Of a stretch of 64,000 bases of DNA, positions 37,101 through 47,613 are shown piece after piece. The DNA comes from LD21 sp963715785. Lineage in GTDB: Bacteria > Bacteroidota > Bacteroidia > Bacteroidales > VadinHA17. How positions within the stretch are numbered: position 1 is the stretch's first letter; each line of letters starts with the position of its first letter. The notes beneath the pieces were generated by a model. The model did no database searches and was not told where the DNA came from. It saw only the letters and a program-made list of their open reading frames with translations. The position numbers and the translations under genes were made by a program. The DNA lies in contig OY970276.1 of the NCBI GenBank assembly GCA_963715785.1, positions 2,852,001 through 2,916,000 of the forward strand. The letters run 5' to 3'.

Positions 37101-37964
37101 AAGTGGACAACAGATAAGAAGAAAAATGACCAGATTAAACAACTTCTCCATAACTATATAATTAAGTATAAGGAGATTGATGGCGTTTATAAACGCAAAA
37201 AATATAATATTACAATCGGGGATGAGCTGCCTGCAGGTATCGTTCGTCTTGCAAAAGTATATATTGCTAAAAAACGTAAGGTTAAAGTTGGAGATAAGAT
37301 GGCAGGACGTCATGGTAACAAAGGTATTGTTGCCAGGATCGTACGGGCGGAAGATATGCCTTTCCTTGAAGATGGAACTCCGGTTGATATTGTTCTTAAC
37401 CCGCTTGGTGTACCTTCGAGGATGAACCTTGGACAGATCTATGAGACTGTTCTTGGATGGGCCGGGCAGAAACTTGGTCTTAATTTCTCAACACCTATTT
37501 TTGATGGTGCAACTCTTAATCAGATAACTGAATATACCGAAGAGGCAGGCCTTCCAAGATATGGAAAGACTTATCTTTATGATGGTGGTACAGGTGAAAG
37601 ATTCGACCAGCCTGCAACTGTTGGTGTTATATATATGCTTAAACTGGGCCATATGGTTGATGATAAGATGCATGCCCGTTCAATCGGACCATACTCTCTT
37701 ATTACACAGCAGCCATTAGGTGGTAAAGCTCAGTTCGGAGGTCAGCGTTTTGGTGAAATGGAAGTTTGGGCACTCGAAGCATTCGGTGCTGCTCACATCC
37801 TGCAGGAAATACTTACAATTAAATCTGATGATGTTGTTGGCCGTGCCAAAGCATACGAAGCAATTGTGAAAGGCGAACCAATGCCATTACCAGGTATTCC
37901 TGAATCACTTAATGTTCTGCTGCATGAACTGAGAGGTCTCGGACTGAGCGTTATCCTTGACTAA
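34150..37964 (+). CDS. rpoB: RNA polymerase beta subunit, frame broken by five single-base insertions
   Basis: Recognisable from end to end: N terminus RISFASRKNQLDYPDFL, the RFGTNQLSQFMDQTNPL rifampicin region, GRLCPIETPEGPNIGLI, and KVGDKMAGRHGNKG near the C terminus. The frame is kept only in pieces (34150-34899, 34853-36196, 36455-37102, 37065-37964 plus a stretch without start between them). Single extra bases lie at about 34875 (GCA-c-AGG), 36187, 36384, 36402 and 37069 (CTT-g-CAG). Removing five bases gives 1269 residues, matching the usual Bacteroidota length. Because rpoB is essential, sequence error is the likely cause. No intein or insertion is seen. Confidence 0.93.
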
Positions 37965-38021
37965 GTCAGGGATTTCGCCAGGTTTTGAATTTTTAGTTTT
38001 AGAATAAAAAATATTCAACAT

Positions 38022-41000
38022 ATGTCATTCAGAAGAGATAACAAAACAAAAACCAGTTACTCGAAAATCTCAATAGGTCTGGCTTCACCTGAAGAAATAC
38101 TTGATCGTTCAAGTGGTGAAGTACTGAAACCTGAAACAATTAATTACCGTACCTATAAACCTGAACGCGATGGATTGTTCTGCGAAAGGATATTTGGTCC
38201 GGTAAAAGATTACGAGTGTCATTGCGGAAAATACAAAAGAATCCGTTATAAAGGTATCGTTTGCGACCGTTGCGGTGTTGAAGTAACTGAAAAGAAAGTA
38301 CGTCGTGAAAGAATGGGACATATTTCCCTGGTTGTTCCTGTTGCTCATATCTGGTATTTCCGTTCATTGCCAAATAAAATCGGATATCTTCTTGGTCTTC
38401 CAACCAAGAAACTCGATTCAATTATTTATTATGAAAGATATGTAGTTATCAATCCGGGTATAAAAGCAGTTGATGGTGTTAAATATCTCGATTTTCTTAC
38501 AGAAGAGGAATATCTTGAAATCACTGAATCACTTCCAAAAGAAAACCAGTATCTTGAAGATACACACCCGATAAGTTTGTTGCAGATATGGGTGCAGAGG
38601 CATTGTATAAGCTTCTGAGCCGTATCGATCTCGATGAGATGTCATACTCACTTCGTCACAGGGCAAATACTGAAACTTCACAGCAGCGTAAGAATGAAGC
38701 TCTGAAAAGACTTCAGGTTGTTGAAGCTTTCAGGGATTCCAAGCAGGTTAACAAACCTGAATGGATGATCATAAAAGTTGTTCCTGTTATTCCACCTGAA
38801 CTAAGACCTCTTGTTCCTCTCGATGGCGGCCGTTTTGCAACAACCGACCTGAATGATCTTTACAGAAGGGTTATTATCAGAAACAACCGTTTGAAAAGAC
38901 TTATCGAGATCAAAGCTCCTGAAGTTATCCTGCGTAATGAAAAACGTATGCTCCAGGAAGCTGTCGATTCTCTGTTCGATAATTCACGTAAAGCAAATGC
39001 TGTAAAAACTGATGCAAACCGTCCTCTGAAATCACTCAGCGACAGTCTTAAAAGGAAAACAGGGACGATTCCGTCAGAACCTCTTGGGAAAACGTGTTGA
39101 CTATTCAGCACGTTCAGTTATTGTTGTTGGTCCTGAACTGAAATTGCACGAATGCGGTTTGCCAAAAGATATGGCTGCAGAACTTTATAAGCCATTTATT
39201 ATCCGTAAACTGATTGAACGTGGTATTGTAAAAACTGTTAAATCTGCAAAGAAAATTGTTGACAGGAAAGATCCTGTTGTTTGGGATATTCTTGAAAATG
39301 TTCTTAAAGGACATCCTGTTCTGCTGAACCGTGCTCCGACACTTCACAGACTTGGTATTCAGGCATTCCAGCCAAAACTTATTGAAGGAAAAGCTATTCA
39401 GCTGCACCCGCTCGTTTGTACAGCTTTCAACGCTGACTTCGACGGTGACCAGATGGCTGTTCACCTTCCTCTGGGCAATGGTGCAGTACTTGAAGCTCAG
39501 ATGCTGATGCTTGCTTCACATAATATTCTGAACCCTGCAAACGGTGCGCCTATTACCGTTCCTTCACAGGACATGGTTCTTGGGCTTGTATTATATTACC
39601 AAAGGAAGAAAGAGCACCGAAACTGATAAAGTAAGAGGTGAAGGACTGATATTTTATTCACCAGAGGAAGTAAACATTGCATATAATGAAGGAGATATTG
39701 ACCTTCATGCACATATTAAAGTAAAAGCCAATGACAGGAAAGACGGAGAGCTGGTTAACCATCTTATTGAAACCACTGTCGGACGTGTTATATTTAACCA
39801 GTTTGTTCCTGCAGAAGTCGGTTATATAAATGAGATCCTTACAAAAAAATCATCTACGGGATATTATCGGACGTGTTCTGAAACTTGCCGGTACAGCAAA
39901 AACAGCAAATTTCCTTGATGCATATAAAGAATCTTGGATTCTATTCTGCTTTCAAAGGTGGATTGTCATTCAACCTCGATGATGTGATCATTCCTGAAGA
40001 AAAAACAAAATTTGTTGCTGAAGGATATGAGCAGGTTGAAGAAGTGCTGAATAACTACAGCATGGGATTCATAACAAACAATGAACGTTACAACCAGATA
40101 ATTGATATCTGGACACATGTCAATGCAAGGCTTACCCAGACGCTGATGAAACAGCTGTCGACAGACAAGCAGGGATTCAATTCGGTTTACATGATGCTTG
40201 ATTCAGGTGCAAGGGGTTCAAAGGAACAGATACGTCAGCTTTCAGGTATGAGGGGTCTTATGGCAAAACCTCAGAAATCAGGAGCAACCGGTTCTGAAAT
40301 TATCGAAAACCCGATCCTTTCAAACTTTAAGGAAGGTCTGTCGGTTCTTGAATACTTTATTTCAACCCACGGTGCACGTAAAGGTCTTGCCGATACTGCT
40401 CTTAAAACAGCTGATGCCGGTTATCTTACACGTCGTCTGGTTGACGTTTCACAGGATGTCATTATCAATGAAGAAGACTGCGGAACACTTCGCGGTCTGA
40501 TTGCAACTGCAATCAAGAAGAATGAAGAAGTTGTTGAATCATTGTATGAAAGAATTCTTGGCCGTACGACTGTTCATAATGTTTATCATCCTCTTACAGG
40601 TGAACTGATTGTTGAATCGGGACAGGAACTTACTGAAGATCTGGCCAAGAAAGATTGAAGATTCTCCGATTGAACAGGTTGAGATCCGTTCGGTTCTTAC
40701 CTGCGAATCCAAAAAGGGTGTTTGTGCAAAATGTTACGGACGTAACCTTGCCAACGGCAGAATGGTTCAGAAAGGTGAAGCTGTCGGTGTTATTGCTGCA
40801 CAGAGTATCGGTGAACCGGGAACACAGCTTACTCTTCGTACATTCCACGTTGGAGGTACTGCTTCCAATATCACAACCGAATCAAGGCTTGTTGCAAGAT
40901 ATGGTGGTATTGCTGAGATTGAAGAGATAAGATCAGTTCCAAAGAAAGATGTTGAAAAAGGTGATATTGATATTGTTATCGGTCGTCTTGCTGAACTAAG

Positions 41001-42317
41001 AATCGTTGACAAGAAAACAGGTATTGCCTTACAACTCATACAATTCCTTATGGATCAAAGCTTTATATTAAACCGGGACAGGAGATTGAAAAAGGTAAAC
41101 TGATTTGCGAATGGGATCCTTTCAATGCTGTTATTATTTCTGAAATGGCTGGAAAGATCGGATATGATTTCCTCATTGAAGGTATTACCTTCCGTGAAGA
41201 ATCTGATGAACAGACCGGATTCAAGGAAAAGGTTATTATTGAGAGCAGGGATAAGACAAAGAACCCTGCCATCAAGATCATGAATCCGAAGGGCGAAGAG
41301 CTTAGGGTCTATAACCTTCCTGTTGGTTCTCACCTTGTTGTTGATACAAACAAAATGGTTGAAGCAGGTGAAGTTCTTGCTAAAATACCGCGTGCAGTTG
41401 GCAAATCGGGTGATATAACCGGAGGTCTTCCACGTGTTACAGAACTCTTTGAAGCACGTAACCCGTCCAACCCGGCAATTGTTTCGGAAATCGACGGTGA
41501 AGTTACATTCGGAAAGATCAAAAGAGGTAACAGGGAAATCTCCATCAAATCAAAAACCGATGAGACTAAAAAATATCTTGTTCCTCTTTCAAAACAGATC
41601 CTTGTTCAGGAAAATGATTATGTAAAGGCAGGTATTCCGCTTTCCGACGGTGCTATTACTCCTTCCGACATTCTGGCAATCAAAGGGCCGACAAAGGTTC
41701 AGGAATATATTGTTAATGAGATCCAGGAAGTCTACCGTCTGCAGGGTGTGAAGATCAATGATAAACATTTTGAGATCATTGTACGGCAGATGATGCGCAA
41801 GGTTGAAATCGTTGATCCGGGTGATACAAAATTCCTTGAACGTCAGGTAGTTGACAAGCTTGAGTTCATGGATGAGAATGACTGGATCTACGGCAAGAAA
41901 GTGATTATTGATGGTGGTGATTCTCAGACACTTCGACCAGGTATGATCATATCGGCACGTAAATTAAGGGATGATAATTCTGTTCTTAAACGTCGCGACC
42001 TTAAAACTGTTGAAGCAAGGGATGCAATTCCTGCAACATCAAGCCAGGTTCTGCAGGGAATAACCAGAGCATCACTTCAGACGAAGAGCTTCTTCTCTGC
42101 CGCTTCCTTCCAGGAAACAACAAAAGTGCTGAATGAAGCCGCAATACTTGGCAAGGTCGACAGACTCGAAGGGCTTAAGGAGAACGTTATTGTTGGTCAT
42201 CTTATTCCGGCTGGAACAGGTCAGAGACAGTACAACGGTATAATTGTCGGTTCACTCGAGGAGTATGAAAATCTTGTGGGTGTTGAACAGGAAACTGAAG
42301 TTGAGACGAGTAAATAG
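38022..42317 (+). CDS. rpoC: RNA polymerase beta' subunit, frame broken by about seven indels
   Basis: Marks of RpoC: the N-terminal zinc ribbon (CHCGKYKR...CDRCGVEVT), NADFDGDQMAVHLP catalytic Asp triad, the second zinc site CESKKGVCAKCYGRNL, and GEPGTQLTLRTFHVGG. Frame pieces: 38022-38618, 38588-39100, 39084-39626, 39544-39918, 39885-40658, 40609-41103, 41145-42317. Five insertions (about 39046, 39586, 39853, 39920, 40654) and two deletions (about 38570 and 41028) account for all changes. Net correction gives 1430 residues, family-typical. It follows rpoB by 57 bp. Confidence 0.93.
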
Positions 42318-42334
42318 ATTAATAATTTACTACT

Positions 42335-42653
42335 ATGACAGATCCAAAGAATCCTAATCAAATCAGCATTGAACTGAATGAAGAAGTTGCTCAGGGAACA
42401 TATTCAAACCTTGCAGTAATTACTCATTCTGCCTCTGAATTTGTTATCGATTTCGTAAGGATAATGCCGGGAATTCCCAAAGCACAGGTCAAATCGAGGA
42501 TAATTCTTACCCCGGAACATGCAAAAAGACTTGTTGCAGCGCTTGCAGGATAATATTGCCAAGTATGAATCTGTACATGGGACCATAAAGGAAGTAAAAG
42601 GCTCAGGACCCAGCATACCATTAAGTTTTGGCGGTCCGACAGCCCAGGCATGA
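42335..42653 (+). CDS. DUF3467 protein, one frameshift
   Basis: Small protein found directly behind rpoC in Bacteroidota. The first part reads ISIELNEEVAQGTYSNLAVI, then FVRIMPGIPKAQVKSRIILTPEHAKRL. The frame hits a stop at 42553 because of one extra base in GCGCTT-g-CAGGAT. Without it the protein continues QDNIAKYESVHGTIKEVKG and ends GGPTAQA at 42653, 105 residues. The function is unknown; co-transcription with rpoC suggests a link to polymerase. Confidence 0.82.
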
Positions 42654-42673
42654 TTTGCTTCCGACTGGAGATA

Positions 42674-42711
42674 CAAGCCGTCAAAATGAATTTTTGACGG
42701 CTTGATTTTTT
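42674..42711 (+). terminator. Strong terminator of the rpoBC operon
   Basis: CAAGCCGTCAAAA (42674-42686) pairs perfectly over 13 bp with TTTTGACGGCTTG (42692-42704), loop TGAAT, followed by ATTTTTT. Confidence 0.85.
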
Positions 42712-42776
42712 GCAATGACTGAAATAAAGATTTACTTTGTTCGTTAATAATTAATCATATAATAAGATTCTTCCAA

Positions 42777-43223
42777 ATGATAGGAAACGCTCTCAGAAAA
42801 TTATTAGTTATTTTGATAATATCTGCACCGGTCATATCATATTCCGGTTGCAAGAAACAGGCAAAATGCGGTTGCGGCGGGGATGTTCTTTATTCATTTA
42901 CAGCTACAACTGTTAATGTTTATTTTAACGATACCAAGTCACTTTTGTATTTTATGACTCCCGGGGACCTTTATTCACAATATAATTTCTGCAACCCGAG
43001 CGATGCAATTTCCAAGCTTGCCAATGCCAAATCGGGAGATCAGTTACAGGTATCAGGTCACGTTTATTATGATTGCAACTATATTTACCAGTCCAGCAGT
43101 CAGTCCTATCAGAGCTTATACAGGGTTTATGTAGTAGAGGAAACAGCACTTTTTCAGGATCTTTACGGGAAGAATAAGCCATCGACAGGAGCTACCTTAA
43201 GTACAGATCATACCCGGAATTAA
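42777..43223 (+). CDS. Putative lipoprotein, function unknown
   Basis: 148 residues. A signal peptide ends in a lipobox-like SYSGC, followed by a Cys-rich start (KKQAKCGCGG) and a soluble domain with YDCNYIYQ. No family recognised. The protein is probably lipid-anchored in the cell envelope. It stands alone between the rpoBC terminator and the kdsC operon. Confidence 0.6.
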   Translation: MIGNALRKLLVILIISAPVISYSGCKKQAKCGCGGDVLYSFTATTVNVYFNDTKSLLYFMTPGDLYSQYNFCNPSDAISKLANAKSGDQLQVSGHVYYDCNYIYQSSSQSYQSLYRVYVVEETALFQDLYGKNKPSTGATLSTDHTRN

Positions 43224-43294
43224 GTATAACCTTCTTAAACCATTCTGTTTATCTGAATTTCAGGTATTTTTGTATATTTCTGAAAAATTAGGTA

Positions 43295-44100
43295 ATGTAT
43301 CGGAACAGCATTTCTTTTGCCGGGGCAGGAAGAGTTGCAGAAGCTCTGTGCAAAGCGTTATTTAATGCTGGCTTCAGGATTGATCTGATCGTGTCAGAAA
43401 CCTCAACCCGGGGAAAGTCACTCGCAGCTTCCTGCAACTCAGTATGGTCATCACGACTTCTTTTCCCCGAGACAAGTAATGTTATAATAGTTGCGGTCCC
43501 CGACCATAAGTTGAAAATGGTCCTCGAATCTCTAAAATGCGCTCCGGGAACTCTTGTTGCTCATACGGCGGGTAGTATCGGACTCGAGATTTTCCCTGCA
43601 CATATAAGACATAGAGGAGTGTTTTACCCTTTACAAACCTTCTCAAAAGACAGAAACATAAGTTTTGCTGATCTTCCGTTCTTACTCGAAACTTCCGACG
43701 ATAAATCATCAGAGATTCTCAGCGATATTGCAATGAGCCTTGGTGGTAAAGTCCATTTTGTTGATACTGAGCATAGAAGGATGCTTCACGTTGCTGCAGT
43801 TTTCGCATGTAATTTTACAAATCATATGCTTACTATCTCCAGGGATGTTGCCTCAAAAGCCGGTTTCCCATTCGAGATACTGGCTCCTCTGATTGAGGAG
43901 ACAATCTCAAAAGCTCTTGACTCGGTCCTCAAATTTCACAAACCGGACCAGCTGTCCGGTATGATCAGAATACAATAGAAAAACACATCGAATTATTATC
44001 TTACTCTCCCGATTTACAAAAGATCTACAGTGATCTGACACAGTCAATAATAGATTACTATAAGGACAAAAGTGAAGAAAGAAAGGGGGAGAGTGGGTGA
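43295..44100 (+). CDS. DUF2520-like Rossmann-fold protein, one frameshift
   Basis: The N-terminal Rossmann fold begins ISFAGAGRVAEALCKALFNAG and resembles pyrroline-carboxylate-reductase-like dehydrogenases (HTAGSIGLEIF, GVFYPLQTFS). The helical DUF2520 part has HVAAVFACNFTNHM. A stop appears at 43978, but the next frame continues the family's GPAVRYDQ and HIELLSYSPDLQKIYSDLT to 44100. One deleted base near 43938 (TTT-C-ACAAACC, expected TTTCCACAAACC) explains it; corrected length 268 residues. It opens the kdsC-ubiA-maf operon, a conserved Bacteroidota order. Confidence 0.78.
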
Positions 44101-44139
44101 CCTGGAGCACCAGGCAACTAGTAACTAGCAACAATAAAT

Positions 44140-44661
44140 ATGGCAAATTTTAAAGAAGACCTTGTAAGAGTAAAAGCATTTATCTTTGACATCGATGGAG
44201 TTCTTTCACTTCAGACAATTGCCCTCAATTCCTTTGGAACGCCAAACAGAACCGTCAACCTTCGTGATGGCTATGCTCTTCAGCTGGCAGTGAAGAAAGG
44301 GTATCGCATCGGTATTATTTCGGGAAGCAGCTCGAAGGAATATCAAAAGAGATTGCGCAGACTTGGCATAAATGACATATATCTGAATAGCAGGAGCAAA
44401 CTCAATAATTTTAACAGTTTCCTGAAGAAACATGATCTTAACAGATCGGATGTCCTTTTTATGGGCGACGATATACCTGATTTTGAGGTAATGAAAGAGG
44501 CTGGTATTCCCGTCTGTCCGTCCGATGCTGATAGTGAAATTAAACAGGTCTCTTCCTACATATCTGACAAGAAGGGCGGAGAAGGATGTGTAAGAGACGT
44601 GATTGAACAGGTACTGAGATTACATAATAACTGGATGGATTCTGACGCATTTACATGGTAA
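44140..44661 (+). CDS. kdsC: KdsC-like HAD phosphatase
   Basis: 173 residues of the HAD-IIIC class. DIDGVLS carries the catalytic Asp pair, then GIISGSSSKEY, LGINDIYLNSRSKLNN and VLFMGDDIPDFEVM for Mg. KdsC releases phosphate from KDO-8-phosphate, a step of lipopolysaccharide core synthesis. Length fits. It is 3 bp before the prenyltransferase gene. Confidence 0.88.
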   Translation: MANFKEDLVRVKAFIFDIDGVLSLQTIALNSFGTPNRTVNLRDGYALQLAVKKGYRIGIISGSSSKEYQKRLRRLGINDIYLNSRSKLNNFNSFLKKHDLNRSDVLFMGDDIPDFEVMKEAGIPVCPSDADSEIKQVSSYISDKKGGEGCVRDVIEQVLRLHNNWMDSDAFTW

Positions 44662-44664
44662 ATT

Positions 44665-45648
44665 ATGAAGACATTACTTAAACTTATCAGGTGGCAAAAC
44701 CTGCTGATGGTTATTCTGACAATGGTATTGATGCGGTATGCCGTTATTGCACCTGTCCTGAGCAAGATAGGTGTAATACTCACAAAGGGCAGCGGTGAGG
44801 AAATTCCTATGACACTGCAGTTTCCCTGGTATTACTTTGTTTTACTGGTTTTAGCAACCGTTCTCATTACGGCCGGAGGGTATGTGATCAACGATTATTT
44901 TGATATTAAAACAGACCTTATTAATAAAGGAAAAGTCATAGTGGGTACAAAAATACCCCGCCGCCAGGCTATGCTTTGGCACTCTGTCTTTAATATTACC
45001 GCAGTTGCACTGGGATTTTTTATCTCATATAAAGCCGGCCATTTCTGGTTTGGAGGCATTTTCCTTGTGGTATCGGGATTGCTCTATTTCTATTCGGCGA
45101 GCTATAAAAGACAATTTCTGATCGGGAATATAATCGTCGCACTCCTTACTGCTATGGTCCCTTTGCTTGTTGCTTTGTTTGAATGGCCTGCGTTATATAA
45201 TTACTACTCTGTGAATGCTATCAGGCTTCCCGACATAAACTTCATACTCTATTGGGTAGGCGGATTTTCACTCTTCGCATTTTTAACCAACCTTGTACGT
45301 GAAATAATTAAAGATATTGAGGATTTTGAGGGAGATGCTGCTTATGGCAGGAATACGGTACCAGTTGTAATCGGTGTAGTTTCTTCAAAAATTGTTTCTG
45401 TCGTCCTCATCCTGATAATGGTGATCCTTTTATACCTTACATGGCACTTCTTCATAAATGACCTGATTACCCTTATCTACATATCTGTCATGATCGTTTT
45501 GCCTTTGATATTTGCTGTTTATAAATTACTTCTGGGTACTGAAAAGAAAGCATTGCACAGTGCAAGCAGAATTATGAAAATTGTGATGCTGGCAGGCATT
45601 CTTTACTCTGTGGTGGTAAAAATAATACTTACCTGGAACCTCTTCTGA
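44665..45648 (+). CDS. UbiA-family prenyltransferase (geranylgeranylglycerol-phosphate type)
   Basis: 327 residues, about eight hydrophobic helices. The first Asp-rich motif is NDYFDIKTD and the second DIEDFEGDAAYGRNT, which bind Mg-diphosphate. The annotation follows the Bacteroidota relatives in the kdsC-ubiA-maf order; it could equally attach a polyprenyl chain to an aromatic acceptor. Its stop codon overlaps the maf start (TGATG). Confidence 0.82.
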   Translation: MKTLLKLIRWQNLLMVILTMVLMRYAVIAPVLSKIGVILTKGSGEEIPMTLQFPWYYFVLLVLATVLITAGGYVINDYFDIKTDLINKGKVIVGTKIPRRQAMLWHSVFNITAVALGFFISYKAGHFWFGGIFLVVSGLLYFYSASYKRQFLIGNIIVALLTAMVPLLVALFEWPALYNYYSVNAIRLPDINFILYWVGGFSLFAFLTNLVREIIKDIEDFEGDAAYGRNTVPVVIGVVSSKIVSVVLILIMVILLYLTWHFFINDLITLIYISVMIVLPLIFAVYKLLLGTEKKALHSASRIMKIVMLAGILYSVVVKIILTWNLF

Positions 45649-46238
45649 TGATTATCGACAGGCTCAATGAGTATAAGATAATACTTGCTTCCCGTTCCCC
45701 CAGGAGAAAGCAGCTTCTCACCGAACTCGGTCTTAAATTCGAGGTCGTAATAAAGGAATTTGAAGAGGTTTATCCTGAATGCCTTTCCGGGGATGAAATT
45801 GCCCGGTATGTTGCTTATGAAAAGGCAGCTTCCTTTAAAGACGAATTGTCGTACAATGAAATAGTTATTGCTGCAGACACCATAGTGTGGTGTAATTACA
45901 AAGTGCTTGGGAAGCCTCTGAATCATGAAGATGCAGAGCGCATTCTGAAGGAGATCTCAGGAAATACACATGAGGTTATAACAGGGGTCTCAATCCGTTC
46001 CCGATCAAAGGAGCATACTTTTTCAGAATCGACCAGGGTCACATTTGAGTCTTTCTCAGATGAGGAAATTTGTTATTATATCGATAATTACAGCCCGTAT
46101 GACAAAGCGGGAGCCTACGGAATTCAGGAGTGGTTAGGCATCGTTGCCTGCAGTCATATCGACGGTTCTTATTTCAATGTTGTGGGTTTGCCTGTTCAGA
46201 GACTCTATAAAGAACTTCAGATCTTCCTTTTAGTTTAA
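45648..46238 (+). CDS. maf: Maf-like nucleoside triphosphate pyrophosphatase
   Basis: 196 residues. ILASRSPRRKQLL is the Maf signature and AADTIVW holds the catalytic Asp, followed by LGKPLNHEDA and the GAYGIQEW substrate loop. It hydrolyses non-canonical or modified NTPs to monophosphates. Translationally coupled to the preceding gene by a 1-base overlap. Last gene of its operon. Confidence 0.92.
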   Translation: MIIDRLNEYKIILASRSPRRKQLLTELGLKFEVVIKEFEEVYPECLSGDEIARYVAYEKAASFKDELSYNEIVIAADTIVWCNYKVLGKPLNHEDAERILKEISGNTHEVITGVSIRSRSKEHTFSESTRVTFESFSDEEICYYIDNYSPYDKAGAYGIQEWLGIVACSHIDGSYFNVVGLPVQRLYKELQIFLLV

Positions 46239-47028
46239 GAAGAAATTAAAATGATGAAATACTTACACAGAGAAATGTAAAACCTAGTGACACGTCAAGG
46301 TCGAGGCCTAAAGGTTATTTCATAAACCTTTGCCTTAGTAACTCTGTTGCGACTTCTTTCTTTTGGGGATGATGAATGATTGCTCTCAAAGCAGGATCCC
46401 CTTAGATCTCATGATTATTTAATGTGACTTTTTTGGTTTAAAACTACTAGCCTGGTCCGGCCGGCCGGGTTGACGCTGAGCCTGGTCTATGAAAACCTTA
46501 CCTATAATATGTTTCCTAATTAGGATACTATACCTGATTGATCAATTCAGATGATAATGATCATCACTATAATCATAACCCAGGGACCATGTAAATAATA
46601 GTACTATTACTTATGATTAATAGACTTCCTAATGAAATTCATCCTGGTAGATTTATATTGAAATTTGCCGGTTTTCTTTGAAAATGTAAGGAGTCAGATA
46701 TCAACTTTTAAAAATTTGAGAAAATGCTGACTATTCTTCACTTTAAAAAATCATAGAACTTCCAAATAACTAACCTTTTATATTTAGAACGAATATAAAT
46801 TACAGTGTTGTTATTACATTTTTAAGAATCTCATGTCACAAATATGTGATTTCTGACATGTATAAGTGATCGTTTTCCAAATACATGTTAATAAAGTAAT
46901 ACTATGATTGATTTAAAATGGATATTCATGAGAGATGCAATTCTCCTTATAGCCTGCCATTTATGTGTTTTTTTGAGCATACCAATTATACCTCAAGCTT
47001 TTCCATCTAACCTTTAACATATTTGAAA
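46239..47028. other. 790-bp intergenic region before the RHS locus
   Basis: No credible gene in any frame. The sequence becomes very AT-rich after 46500. Visible elements: a GC palindrome CCGGCCGGCCGG flanked by AGCCTGGTC direct repeats (about 46448-46486), and a nested inverted repeat at 46832-46860. It marks the border between core operon and accessory locus. Confidence 0.6.
46832..46860. promoter_or_regulatory. Nested palindrome, candidate operator of the T9SS/RHS genes
   Basis: Outer arms CATGTCA (46832-46838) and TGACATG (46854-46860); inner arms TCACA (46836-46840) and TGTGA (46845-46849). It lies about 170 bp before the 47029 start. Confidence 0.35.
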
Positions 47029-47577
47029 ATGAATCTCAAGAGAATACCACTACTAATTTTTGCTCTGTTTCAAATGATAAGTCTTTTCAGCCAAAGAGTC
47101 GATTTCACCTACGATGATAACGGCAACAGACACACCAGAACAATCACCGTGCAGGAACTTCAATCGAAGTCTGTTGAATTTCCTGTCATTAATCCGAAAA
47201 ATTTAAAAACTACGGAGAATGCCATGGCAAAAGGATTAAACGCAGGTGCAAGCTCCCAGAATGATGGTGCAAAATCGCTTGCGGATTCTACAAGGGAAAG
47301 AATTAACCTGGCTGAAGGAGAAATCGTCACTCGTGTCTATCCAAACCCTAATAAAGGACTGATAAAGATTGACATATCAAATATGCCATTGAATTCTGTT
47401 AGCGAGCTAAGACTTTACGATTTGTCAGGAAATGAAATTGTGATGAAAAAGAATATCGAAAATCATACTGAAATTGATATAACCAGATTTATAGACGGAA
47501 TATATATACTCCGTGTCAAAATAAATGAAAAGACCTTTGACTGGAAAGTAATCAAGAATCTTCCTTATTCCAACTAG
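47029..47577 (+). CDS. Small T9SS-sorted protein with RHS-like N-terminal tag
   Basis: About 182 residues. A signal peptide (MNLKRIPLLIFALFQMISLF) is followed at once by FTYDDNGNRHTRT, a motif like the YD/RHS repeat end. Residues 95-182 form a type IX C-terminal sorting domain: VYPNPNKGLIKIDIS, LRLYDLSGNEI, ITRFIDGIYILRVKI. Such a domain sends proteins through T9SS to the surface. It lies 36 bp before the giant RHS gene. The middle is low-complexity. The role may be surface display or help for the RHS protein (inference). Confidence 0.75.
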   Translation: MNLKRIPLLIFALFQMISLFSQRVDFTYDDNGNRHTRTITVQELQSKSVEFPVINPKNLKTTENAMAKGLNAGASSQNDGAKSLADSTRERINLAEGEIVTRVYPNPNKGLIKIDISNMPLNSVSELRLYDLSGNEIVMKKNIENHTEIDITRFIDGIYILRVKINEKTFDWKVIKNLPYSN

Positions 47578-47613
47578 CTGTTCCTTCATTTGTAACCTGA
47601 AAAAAATACCGTG

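Noticed and set aside
34150..42317. Programmed frameshifting or inteins in rpoB and rpoC
   Set aside because: Breaks are too many, occur in both directions, lack slippery sites, and corrected lengths equal the family norm. The same kind of indel hits unrelated neighbours.
46448..46486. GC palindrome CCGGCCGGCCGG as mobile-element end
   Set aside because: Flanking AGCCTGGTC repeats are short, and no transposase or second copy is present in the window.
46239..47028. Hidden gene before the RHS locus
   Set aside because: No frame of credible length or composition; only palindromes and AT-rich DNA seen.
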